DNA from: Psoroptes ovis
Lineage: Eukaryota > Arthropoda > Arachnida > Sarcoptiformes > Psoroptidae
Direction: 5' to 3'
DNA: 64,000 nucleotides
Assembly (NCBI GenBank): GCA_002943765.1
Contig: PQWQ01000030.1
Location: forward strand, 2,501-66,500
The notes under the pieces are model-generated. The model had not been told where the DNA came from. It was given only the letters and a program-made list of their open reading frames with translations, and made no database searches. The translations under genes and the position numbers were made by a program. Shown piece after piece: positions 1 to 8,432 of the stretch; the first letter of the stretch is position 1; every line of letters starts with the position of its first letter.

Positions 1-189
1 CTAACCTAACCTAACCTAACCTAACCTAACCTAACCTAACCTAACCTAACCTAACCTAACCTAACCTAACCTAACCTAACCTAAACCTAACCTAACCTAA
101 CCTTAACCTAACCTAACCTTAACCTAACCTAACCTAACCTAACCTAACCTAACCTAACAGGAACCTAACCTAACCTAACCTAACCTAAC
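1..189. repeat. Telomeric repeat array (CCTAA/TTAGG)n
   Basis: The window opens with about 35 near-perfect CCTAA units, equal to TTAGG on the minus strand. TTAGG is the common arthropod telomere repeat, so this is a chromosome end with the terminus on the left. The outer ~80 bases are perfect. From about 81 inward there are variant units (CCTAAA, CCTTAA) and two AACAGGAA interruptions, the degeneracy expected at the centromere-proximal edge of a telomere. Confidence 0.97.
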
Positions 190-1221
190 AGGAAAAAAAT
201 AGATGAAAAAATAAGAGAAGATGGAAAAAATGGGGAAATGATGGTGGTGAAAATAGAAAAAAAATTGTCAGGTTTGGTTATAATTTGTCTATCATTTTCA
301 TGAGAGAATCATCTTTTCAACAAACAAAACTTGAACAAAAATCTTGGGGAGGAGAATGACCCATCGTTACAGGTAACGAGATTTTTTAGACTTGATATAG
401 TTGTATCGAATTATTGAAGATTCAATAAAAAAGTGGTATAGTTCTAACAATTGACATAGTTGTTTGTGCTAAATAAATCAGGAGAACAAATAAATACATC
501 AAGTTCCGATAGACGGCAAGACGTGTCTCAGATAAATCACAATCAACATTCAAAATTAAACTTGATCTAACTATTTTAATTGCAAAACAATAATTAGTCA
601 TTTGCTAAACATATTTGCTAATACATTCATTGTCATATTCAAGCAAATAGTGGTTTTCTCTAATACAAACTGCCTTTATGATCATAACTACTGTCAGCAT
701 GACATTTCAGACTTATTTTCATCATTTCATCATCAACATTGTTATTATGAGCATCTCAATTCATCATTATTGTTATTTATTAATTGTTTTAATCACTATC
801 ATTATCATTATATTTTCATTTATCATCATTGCAATTCTATCATCATAATTGTTTATTGTTTGTTTTCAATTTATTAGTGTTTTTATATTCACATACTCTC
901 AATCATTCTCACAGATCCATTTCAGTTTGGCTCAACATAGCCGTCTGCATCGTTAGCACAAACATAACGTGAGTATTGTTTATATTGTAAATAGGATCCT
1001 TAGGACACCGTGAATATCATGTACTCATAGATTACAAGTTTGGCATAATCTGACATATCTCAAGTATTTAAAGGTTGAGTTAAATAGTTTATTTATGCTT
1101 GTTCGAGTTACATAAGAAATTCATTCCATTTAATCCTTGCACGGGCATTCAATTATACTGCCACCGCTCCAGGATAAAGCATAACGATGATCTAAAGTTT
1201 CTCAAGGCATAGAGCCGTCTT
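190..1221. other. Subtelomeric non-coding DNA, no gene seen
   Basis: This stretch is AT-rich with no convincing coding exon. A 91-residue frame at 602-877 is made of CAT/ATT-rich low-complexity sequence and looks accidental. Near 938-955 and 1206-1222 there are short pieces resembling the conserved core of the nearby 61-bp satellite (a GCATAGAGCCGTCT-like motif), so decayed monomers are scattered here. Confidence 0.6.
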
Positions 1222-1572
1222 AACATGTTGACTGCTATGAAAGTCACCGGTGACTGCCAAAGTGTCACGTGATGAAATTTTGAAATTATCTTGGGTGCAA
1301 ATCCTGATGAAGTTTTCAAACGAAAATAACTGAAAAATAATTGAATTAGTATGAAAATAGAACAAAATCAGAATTGATAATTTTTATCCTTCCGAACAAT
1401 AGTTATAGCCAAAATTAACCCTTTTTGACAAAATTAGATAAATGATCATTTTCAAGTCTGCGCTATTCATTGACGCTAGTTTCATAATGATACGATCAGC
1501 GCATCTCGATATATCCATCTGGGTGTGAACGGGCAGCCACGAAAAAATGCGTTGGGCAGCCAATGTGTTAAC
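1222..1572 (+). repeat. Left arm of ~350-bp inverted repeat around the satellite
   Basis: This segment matches the reverse complement of 2713-3064 along nearly its whole length, with scattered substitutions and small indels. Shared landmarks include GTGTCACGTGATGAAATTTT, the stretch around TGATACGATCAGCGCATCT, and GCGTTGGGCAGC next to the satellite. Short frames inside it are not shared between the arms in a way that suggests coding, so I treat it as a non-coding repeat. Confidence 0.9.
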
Positions 1573-1616
1573 TGGCCTCAAGATCAAACATAATGGTGAT
1601 CTGTTGATCTTACTAT

Positions 1617-2712
1617 GCATAGAGCCGTCTGCCTCGGCTTTATGATCACATTATATGCTGATCCTTCATTACCCACTGCATAGAGCCGTCTGACTCGGCT
1701 TCATCATCACATATTTCCCACTGCATAAAGCCGTCTGACTCGGCTTAAGGATCATGCATATCAGTGATCTCATATTTCCCACAGCGTAATGCCATTTTAC
1801 TTGGCTTAAGGATCATGCATATTAGTGATCTCATATTACCCACTGCATAAAGCCGTCTGACTCGGCTTAAGGATCATGCATATCAGTGATCTCATATTTC
1901 CCACAGCGTAATGCCATTTTACTTGGCTTAAGGATCATGCATATTAGTGATCTCATATTACCCACTGCATAAAGCCGTCTGACTCGGCTTAAGGATCATG
2001 CATATCAGTGATCTCATATTTCCCACAGCGTAATGCCATTTTACTTGGCTTAAGGATCATGCATATTAGTGATCTCATATTACCCACTGCATAAAGCCGT
2101 CTGACTCGGCTTAAGGATCGTGCATATCAGTGATCTCATATTTCCCACAGCGTAATGCCATTTTACTTGGCTTAAGGATCATGCATATTAGTGATCTCAT
2201 ATTACCCACTGCATAAAGCCGTCTGACTCGGCTTAAGGATCGTGCATATCAGTGATCTCATATTTCCCACAGCGTAATGCCATTTTACTTGGCTTAAGGA
2301 TCATGCATATTAGTGATCTCATATTACCCACTGCATAAAGCCGTCTGACTCGGCTTAAGGATCGTGCATATCAGTGATCTCATATTTCCCACAGCGTAAT
2401 GCCATTTTACTTGGCTTAAGGATCGTGCATATCAGTGATCTCATATTTCCCACAGCGTAATGTCATTTTACTTGGCTTAAGGATCGTGCATATCAGTGAT
2501 CTCATATTTCCCACAGCGTAATGTCATTTTACTTGGCTTAAGGATCGTGCATATCAGTGATCTCATATTTCCCATAGCGTAATGTCATTTTACTTGGCTT
2601 AAGGATCATGCATATCAGTGATCTCATATTACCCACAGCGTAGAGCCGTCTACCTCGGCTTTTGGATCAAACATAATGATGATCTGTTGGTCTTACTATG
2701 CATAAAGCCGTC
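1617..2712 (+). repeat. 61-bp satellite array, partly 122-bp dimer
   Basis: Tandem monomers of 61 bp recur, for example at 1784, 1845, 1906 and 1967, giving about 17-18 copies. In the left two thirds, two monomer types alternate: one starts GCATAAAGCCGTCTGACTCG, the other GCGTAATGCCATTTTACTTG. The higher-order unit there is 122 bp. From about 2390 the second type repeats alone. One early monomer (1678-1722) is 45 bp, a 16-bp deletion. Each monomer contains GATCA and TGATC as short inverted arms. The terminal monomers at both edges are the most divergent. Confidence 0.95.
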
Positions 2713-3064
2713 TTGACACGATAGCTGCCCAACGCATTTTATGGGGCTGCTCCTTCACGCCAAGATGGATATATCAAGATGCGCTGATCGTATCATTATG
2801 AAACTAGTGTCAATGTTTAGCGCAGACTTGAAAATGATCATTTATATAGTTTTCTCAGAAGGGATTATTTTTGGCTATAACTACCCTTCGGGAAGATAAA
2901 AATTATCAATTCTGATTTGGTTCTATTTTTCATACTTATTCAATCAATTTTCAGTGATTTTCGTTTGAAAACTTCATCAGGATTTTCACCCAAGATAATT
3001 TCAAAATTTCATCACGTGACACCTTGGTAGTCATCGGTGACCCTTATGGCAGCCAGCGTGTTAA
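2713..3064 (-). repeat. Right arm of ~350-bp inverted repeat around the satellite
   Basis: This is the reverse-complement partner of 1222-1572. Both arms run outward from the satellite and end beside the same TTAACTGGCC/TTAACATG-type sequence, so arms plus array form one imperfect palindrome of about 1.85 kb. The conserved boundary suggests a unit, but I see no transposase and no obvious target-site duplication. Confidence 0.9.
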
Positions 3065-3385
3065 CTGGCCTCAGAATCTCAACTAATTCAATTTCTTTAA
3101 GTAACATCATCTTTATGTTCTTTATGTAATATCATATCGCAGATCTGCGATATAATTTTCAATTTTTTTAAATCTCAAAACGTATATGTTCCCTCAAAAA
3201 CAATCTTACATTCTTACATGCAAGATCATTAATCATTTGATTCTCTGAAAATTATCTTGATTGGCACAGATGTGCCACATCAATTGTCAATCACCATGCC
3301 TTCCTTTCTCTTTAATCTCAAACTTTCTTCACACACTAACCATAAGATATTTGAAAGCCAGGATATTAAGAGTTGTTTTTAAAGA
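3065..3385. other. Non-coding spacer with a 20-bp perfect palindrome
   Basis: There is no gene here. At 3134-3153 lies the perfect palindrome ATATCGCAGATCTGCGATAT. The rest is AT-rich spacer between the two satellite arrays. Confidence 0.6.
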
Positions 3386-3431
3386 GATGAAAACTGATCA
3401 TAAAAGGTACGAGTTCATATGAACTAATTAC
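3386..3431 (+). repeat. Direct repeat flanking the second satellite array (left copy)
   Basis: About 46 bp containing GATCATAAAAGGTACGAG, then the 12-bp palindrome GTTCATATGAAC, then TAATTACC. It is nearly identical to 3872-3920 on the other side of the array and in the same orientation. Confidence 0.85.
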
Positions 3432-3871
3432 CTCAGAATCACTCATAATGATGTTCTAATATTTTCCTATGCATAGAGCCGTATTGACTGGCCTCAGAAT
3501 CACTTAGAATTGTGATCTGATATTTTTCTATGCATAGAGCCGTATTAACTGGCCTCAGAATCACTCATAATTGTGATCTGATATTTTCCTATGCATAGAG
3601 CCGTCTTAACTGGCCTCAGAATCATGTTCTGATATTTTCCTATGCATAGAGCCGTCTTAACTGGCCTCAGAATCATGTTCTGATATTTTCCTATGCATAG
3701 AGCCGTCTTAACTGGCCTCAGAATCACTTATAATTGTGATCTGATATTTTCCTATGCATAGAGCCGTCTTAACTGGCCTCAGAATCACTTATAATTGTGA
3801 TCTGATATTTTCCTATGCATAGAGCCGTCTTAACTGGCCTCAGAATCACTCATAATGGTAATCTAATATTG
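3432..3871 (+). repeat. Second array of the 61-bp satellite family (61/51-bp units)
   Basis: Units begin GGCCTCAGAATCAC and contain TATGCATAGAGCCGTCTTAA. Unit starts at 3551, 3612, 3663, 3714, 3775 and 3836 give spacings of 61, 51, 51, 61 and 61 bp; the short units lack a 10-bp piece. Monomer length and the GCATAGAGCCGTCT core match the array at 1617-2712, so the two arrays are subfamilies of one satellite. A minus-strand frame at 3545-3727 that reads as a 17-residue peptide repeated three times is only this satellite translated, because 51 bp is a multiple of three. Confidence 0.92.
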
Positions 3872-3920
3872 AGATGATAAATTGATCATAAAGGTACAAG
3901 TTCATATGAACTAATTACCT
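3872..3920 (+). repeat. Direct repeat flanking the second satellite array (right copy)
   Basis: This is the partner of 3386-3431, with TTGATCATAAAGGTACAAG, the palindrome GTTCATATGAAC and TAATTACC. Same-orientation copies on both sides may reflect unequal exchange or insertion of the array. Confidence 0.85.
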
Positions 3921-4700
3921 TCTAATAAAAATTGTTTCAATTTCACTTTTTTTAAGTCACTTTTTCACATCTCTCATTCATCATGAATATCTCAATTTTC
4001 AATATCCTAGTCCTGTTCTGACCCAGCCCAGCCCAACCATTTTATTCAACATAGAATAGATAATCTATATTTTCTGATTAATATTTTTCATTTAATATAT
4101 CTCAGCGTTTGATTATATTCAAAATAAAAGAAGCCATTGCCAGACTCTCTCTCATTTCATAAATAAAGCATTCTCATTCAAATTCTCACATCTCAATCTT
4201 ATCATTCATTAAGTGAAAATCTTCATAACTTTTCTTCAAAAAGAGAAAAATCTTTCAATGAATAAGAGATTCTTCATGACCAATAATCAGCACAGAATAT
4301 AATGTATAAATGATTAATCAATTCTCATATGTTCACTTTCATTCTTCTATCACAAGTCTTAGAATTTACACAAAAAATACTAGTTAGGATAATAATTTAG
4401 AATCTTGCTAATATTTGAAATGTATGATAATTAATGAGATAAGTTAAATTATTCAAATAATCAATCAATTATCTAATCTGAATGAATAATATAATGATCA
4501 ATAATCTTAGAATCAAATTTTGATACTAATCAAATACTACTGCAATAATACAAAGGACAATAGGGAAGCAAATATGTGTAATCTTAAATAGTAATCAAAA
4601 CAAATTTTCTGCTAATTTTTATGTGTTGGTTAAATTCAACTGATAATAAGAATATGTAAATATAGTAATCAAACTAGTATAAAAACGCAAATTAACATAC
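3921..4700. other. AT-rich subtelomeric spacer
   Basis: No coding exon or RNA gene is recognised. Short runs such as CATCTCTCATTCATCATGAATATCTC recur in weak form. The right part, from about 4590, begins the segment that is repeated around 5920 and 6330. Confidence 0.5.
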
Positions 4701-5216
4701 CCAATAATCTGAGCAGTTGAGTTAACGAGTGCGATTGACATGTTGAGAATCTTGAAATCATAGATCTTGACATAATTCTTCGCCATTCAATTAATGGCCT
4801 GTAATCAAATATCAATCGTCGTGTGCCTGTAATCGATCGTTATTCTAATTACTTTCTTCATTATCACAGCACTGAATTGAAACATTGGCTAAAATGAAAT
4901 TAAAATTAAAATTAAATTAATTGAAATGCAATCATTCCAAGCATACCTTCAATCAAATTCATATGGAATTGGCCAAATCAAGTTGCAACTTCAATCAAAC
5001 ATCACATCATAAAGTTCATTTTTTCACAAATCACAAATTCACAAAGTTCATAGAAATCTCATTAACTAATTCAAATAATTAAATAATAATTAATTTCAAA
5101 TAACGATTGATTCATCTTTGTGATATAAATTAATCAAAATCAATTAATCATCATCAATCACTGAACATTTCATAATGATTATTCAAGTTTTTCTTACTAA
5201 ATCAATCGACTGATCT

Positions 5217-5450
5217 CACACAAAGCTAGAATTCGAATGAGAACAAAAGAATCGAATTCGATCAGAACAAAAGAAAATTCGAATTCAAATGAGAACAAAG
5301 AACAATAGAATTCGAAAGAGAACAAAGAATCGAATTCGAAAAAGCGCAAAAAAAATTCGAATTTGAAAAAGAACAAAAAAAAAATTCGAATTCGAATTAG
5401 AACAAAGAACAATAGAATTCGAAAGAGAACAAAAGAACATTCGAATTCGA
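5217..5450. repeat. GAATTCGAA/GAGAACAAA tandem repeat, copy A
   Basis: Degenerate tandem units of about 25-30 bp combine a TTCGAATTCGAA-like palindrome with GAGAACAAAGAA. About nine units can be followed. A minus-strand frame here rich in Phe and Glu codons is a translation of the repeat. The repeat lies within the first exon of the proposed minus-strand transcript. Confidence 0.8.
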
Positions 5451-5530
5451 ATCTGAGTTGGCGCAGTCTCTTTTCGCGCGCATTTTCTTTTTTGATGTTA
5501 TCGCCATCTGTTGTTGTTTGAATGAGTTAT
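5441..5530 (-). promoter_or_regulatory. Promoter-like block, copy A
   Basis: An island of higher GC, including CGCGCGC, in AT-rich DNA. It is almost identical to 6930-7020. On the minus strand it reads AACAACAGATGGCGATAACA and then GCGCGCGAAAAGA. AGATGGCG resembles metazoan YY1/Pho-type core promoter motifs, and similar AGATGGC words lie before other genes here (near 8361 and 21957). Promoter function is inferred. Confidence 0.4.
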
Positions 5531-6029
5531 GTTCAAAAAGACATTAATTAAGGCGAATTAAAAATAATTAATAATCATTTGAACATACACATCCTCATCA
5601 TTAGAGATTTGATGAATGCACAATTGATCATAATTAAATGCAATTACTACTCTGAATACTAAAATAAAATGATTTTCAATTGATCTTTTTGATTGATACA
5701 AAAAGACAATTAAAATTACATCATGCTTCAGACATGTACATGAGCATACCATGTAGGGCCATTATTAGGGATTATTACATTTGTTTTCCTATGTACTGCC
5801 TAATCTTATTAAATGAATTCGAAAGTTAAGAATAACTTAAACTAACTTTTCTAGGAGACCAGAATAAAATTGAGACATGAATAAAATCAATACATTATTA
5901 TAAATTTGAACTAAAACAAATTTGCTGCTAATTTTCATTGCTAATTAATGTCTGTTGGTTGAACTCGACTGATAATTATAATATGAAAATATAGTGATCA
6001 AAATAGTATAAAAATTGAAATAAACATAC
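5531..6029. other. Spacer between subtelomeric units A and B
   Basis: There is no supported gene. A 64-residue minus-strand frame at 5558-5752 has no recognisable family and no splice context. The right end (from ~5920) is homologous to ~4600-4700. Confidence 0.5.
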
Positions 6030-7016
6030 CCAATAGTCATAACAATTAAATTTACGTGTTTATATTCTTAAAATAATGCATCTCGAGATAATTCTTATAA
6101 TTAATGGTCAATAGTCCACAATAGATGATTCTTCAAAGAGATTTTTACATTTTCACAGTACTGATTTGAAATAATGACTAAAATGATATTAAAATTATAA
6201 AATAAGATGCAATATTAATCAATGTTCTACCTTGGATCAATTTTCAACTGAACATAATCCATTATTCCAATGTTTCATTTGAACTAAATTGCTTATTCGA
6301 TTTAACTGCTTTCATCTTATTGATTTTTATGAAAATAAAGATATCAAAATAATATAAGAAAGCAACTTATCATACCCAATAATCACAACTAAGCAATGAA
6401 AGAATGCGATTGACATCTTGAGAGTTTCGAAATCATGGATTTCAAGTCAATTACTATAATTAGTGGCCCATAATCATATATCGATGATCATTTGCCCACA
6501 ACAGATCGTTATTCAAAGAACTTCATCCATTTTCACAGCATTGATTTGAAATAATGACTAAAATAATGAAATTAAAATAATGAAATAAGATTAAATTAAA
6601 TAAAATACAATCATTTCAAACTTACCTTGAATCAATTTTCACCTGAACATAATTCATTATTCCAACATTTCATTCGAACTAAATTGCTCATTCACCGTTC
6701 GAATCACTCGATTCCCCTGCTTTCATCTTATTGATTTATAAAAAATAATTAATTAAAATCAATCAAAGAATCATCGATTATTCATCATTTCATTATGATC
6801 ACGCAAATTTTACTCACTAAAACAATCGTCTGGTCTCAACCATAGATAAAATTCGAATGAGAACAAAAGAATATTCGAATTCGAACGAGAACAAAAGAAT
6901 ATTCGAATTCGAACGAGAACAAAAGAATATTCGAATTTAAATCTGAGTTTGCGCAGTTTCTTTTCGCGCGCATTCCCTTTCTGATGTTATCGCCATCTGT
7001 TGTTGTTTGAATAAAT
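6030..7016 (-). ncRNA. Putative spliced subtelomeric transcript, copy B, with duplicated exon pair
   Basis: Proposed minus-strand exons are 6818-~7010, 6626-6726, 6376-6557, 6231-6315 and 6030-6177. The second/third and fourth/fifth exons are two copies of the same exon pair: each pair opens after AATCAATAAG, has an intron beginning GTAAG or GTAGA and ending ATTTTAG, and closes at ATTGG before GTATG. Stop codons interrupt all frames early in the ATGAAAGCAG exon. An internally repeated non-coding transcript is the simplest reading. It faces the telomere. Confidence 0.4.
6849..6940. repeat. GAATTCGAA/GAGAACAAA tandem repeat, copy B
   Basis: Three clean units of about 30 bp read ATTCGAATTCGAACGAGAAC followed by AAAAGAAT. 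This is the shorter counterpart of 5217-5450 and occupies the same place relative to the promoter-like block. Confidence 0.85.
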
Positions 7017-7020
7017 TATA
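6930..7020 (-). promoter_or_regulatory. Promoter-like block, copy B
   Basis: Near-identical to 5441-5530, with conserved GCGCAG, CGCGCGC and minus-strand AGATGGCGATAACATCA. It lies about 100 bp upstream of the oppositely oriented MUS81-like fragment, so it could act in both directions. Confidence 0.4.
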
Positions 7021-7117
7021 TGCTTAACACCATTTGTGAATTACCCATATAATTCAATGTTTATTTGAAATGTTCAAATTTGAAAACTGTTATGCCACAA
7101 ATCAAAATGATCAAAAA

Positions 7118-7359
7118 ATGACCACCGAACAACAAAATCGAGTGATTACAATTTGCTCATACAAAAATGGTTGATGCAATGTCGTGAACAAGCCCGATCG
7201 CATGGCAGTAAATTGGAATATGTGTTTGGTAAAGCATTGAAAACATTCAAATGCAAAGATGATTTTCGTAAACTGAAAAATTTCGGTTCCAAGATTTGTC
7301 AGAAGATTGAAACTGATTTGGCCAAAATGAATCTGAGCAGTGGACAACTTCTACAATAA
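7118..7359 (+). pseudogene. MUS81-like N-terminal helix-hairpin-helix fragment
   Basis: The frame ending at 7359 encodes about 70 residues around LLIQKWLMQC, FGKALKTFKC and KNFGSKICQK. This follows the N-terminal HhH domain of the structure-specific endonuclease MUS81 (human FVRWLTEW..., FQKALRSL..., LQHFGDGLC). MUS81 is normally over 500 residues; the winged-helix, ERCC4 nuclease and second HhH parts are absent, and the next gene begins 3'-end-first at 7626. The frame is open only from 7111 and has no ATG before 7174. A good ATG at 7118 (MTTEQQNR) is one base out of frame with it, suggesting a single-base deletion. I read it as a decayed or partial copy; a small expressed domain protein is the alternative. 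Confidence 0.45.
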
Positions 7360-7625
7360 ACATCTCCACAGAGATCAATCACAGTCATTTTGGCTGTCCG
7401 TTCTAAGCGTCCATTGATTTGTAATGCTAAACAAGCAAATGTTGGTTGAATGAAAAGGATATGAATTGTGGTAATAATTCAAATCAAATTTTATTAATGA
7501 TTATTTCTAAGATCAATTCAAAGTGTCAAAATGAATTCAAACATTAAAAAGAAAGCGTGGCACACATAATTCTGTTTGATTGTTATGGGAATATTTGTAA
7601 GCAATAAAATGGAATGAATTTGTGT

Positions 7626-8244
7626 TTATGAATCAGTCAAAAGTGAAATAACGAATAAATACAAATAAATGAACAGGTGTATCAAATGAAAGACCATTCG
7701 GATGAATGATATTTTGATATGCGTCTTCAAATTGCCGCGAACATGTATTTCGGATGGATCATAAAAACACATACTGCTTCGTGGAATTGACACATAAAAA
7801 CTATATTTTTAGGGACAAATCAATTAGAATAATTGTCAAATAGTTATCATCATCATTACTTACTTGTTGATCAAATAGAATAACATTGCCAGATTGATGG
7901 CCAATAAAAACCAACGATTCGCCAAAAGAATGAGACATATGTTTGTTGCATGGGCTATTAATTCAGGTATAATCCACTAGTTGATTGATTATTGATTATT
8001 ATTTTAGTTTATTATTACATTCCAAATTAGAAACTCTTACCTTGTTCAACTTATCACAACATTGAATGGGATTAAGATAGTCACAATCCAAATCGCTGAG
8101 TGTTATTAGCTAAAGCAATAAATTATTTTAAGTTAAAAACAATTAAATGTTTGAAATAGCAAAGCTCACAATATAAATTGACAGAAAAAGTAAAGCACCA
8201 GTGTTTAACAAAGCGAAACCAAACAGTGTCACGTTGATGGCCAT
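7626..8244 (-). CDS. CNIH4: Cornichon family cargo receptor (CNIH4-like)
   Basis: Four coding exons, 8170-8244, 8041-8109, 7864-7976 and 7626-7800, have consistent phases and GT/AG borders and join to a 143-residue protein (human CNIH4 is 139). It starts MAINVTLFGFALL and contains the family signature LSDLDCDYLNP, then CCDKLNKWIIPELIAH, and later FYDPSEIHVRGNLKTHIK, near-diagnostic for cornichons. Four hydrophobic segments are visible. Cornichons sit in the ER membrane and load membrane cargo (GPCRs, growth-factor precursors, glutamate receptors) into COPII vesicles. The ATG lies in AAACCATGG. It is head-to-head with NOL9, with 188 bp between the start codons. A likely poly(A) signal is near 7490. 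Confidence 0.93.
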
Positions 8245-8432
8245 GGTTTTGTTTATTAATAGTTGTGATTGTTTGAATTAATTGATTATTATTTGAATTG
8301 TTTGTTTTGGTTGCTTCTTGTTTGACAATCAATCTAATTAAATCCAAAGCATAGTTGAGCCATCTATTGGTCCTTTATGAGTGATGATCTATGAACACAT
8401 GTTTTGTTTGTGCGAATTAATTTAATTTAAAA
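8245..8432. promoter_or_regulatory. Divergent promoter of cornichon and NOL9
   Basis: Only 188 bp separate the two start codons, so both 5' UTRs and promoters must lie here or overlap the genes. The minus strand contains CCAATAGATGGC near 8355-8366, like the AGATGGC words in the subtelomeric promoter-like blocks. Confidence 0.6.

Larger units (their letters stand above)
4701..5530 (-). ncRNA. Putative spliced subtelomeric transcript, copy A
   Basis: Minus-strand unit inferred from features shared with copy B at 6030-7016. Proposed exons are 5198-~5525, 4947-5115 and 4701-4888. The donors read GTAAGA, GTATGC and GTATGT; the acceptors end CAAAG and TTTTAG. The exon 3 homologue also occurs at 6376-6557 and 6030-6177. 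Reading frames are short and not conserved: exon 3 here allows MSIALVNSTAQIIG, but copy B changes it and the middle copy has lost the start. A non-coding RNA is therefore more likely than a protein. Transcription would run toward the telomere. There is no expression evidence, so exon ends are predictions. Confidence 0.4.

Noticed and set aside
602..877. His/Tyr/Ile-rich 91-residue frame near the telomere
   Set aside because: Its composition follows CAT/ATT simple-sequence bias; there is no domain, no splice context and no homologous feature.
1384..1620. 78-residue minus-strand frame
   Set aside because: It lies in the inverted-repeat arm and is not kept open in the other arm.
3545..3727. Minus-strand frame encoding a peptide repeated three times (MILRPVKTALCIGKYQN units)
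   Set aside because: It is the 51-bp satellite unit translated; 51 is a multiple of three so the frame stays open. There is no gene context.
4860..6560. TATCACAG-like words considered as miR-2-family seeds
   Set aside because: They fall inside the repeated subtelomeric exons and are not in a hairpin.
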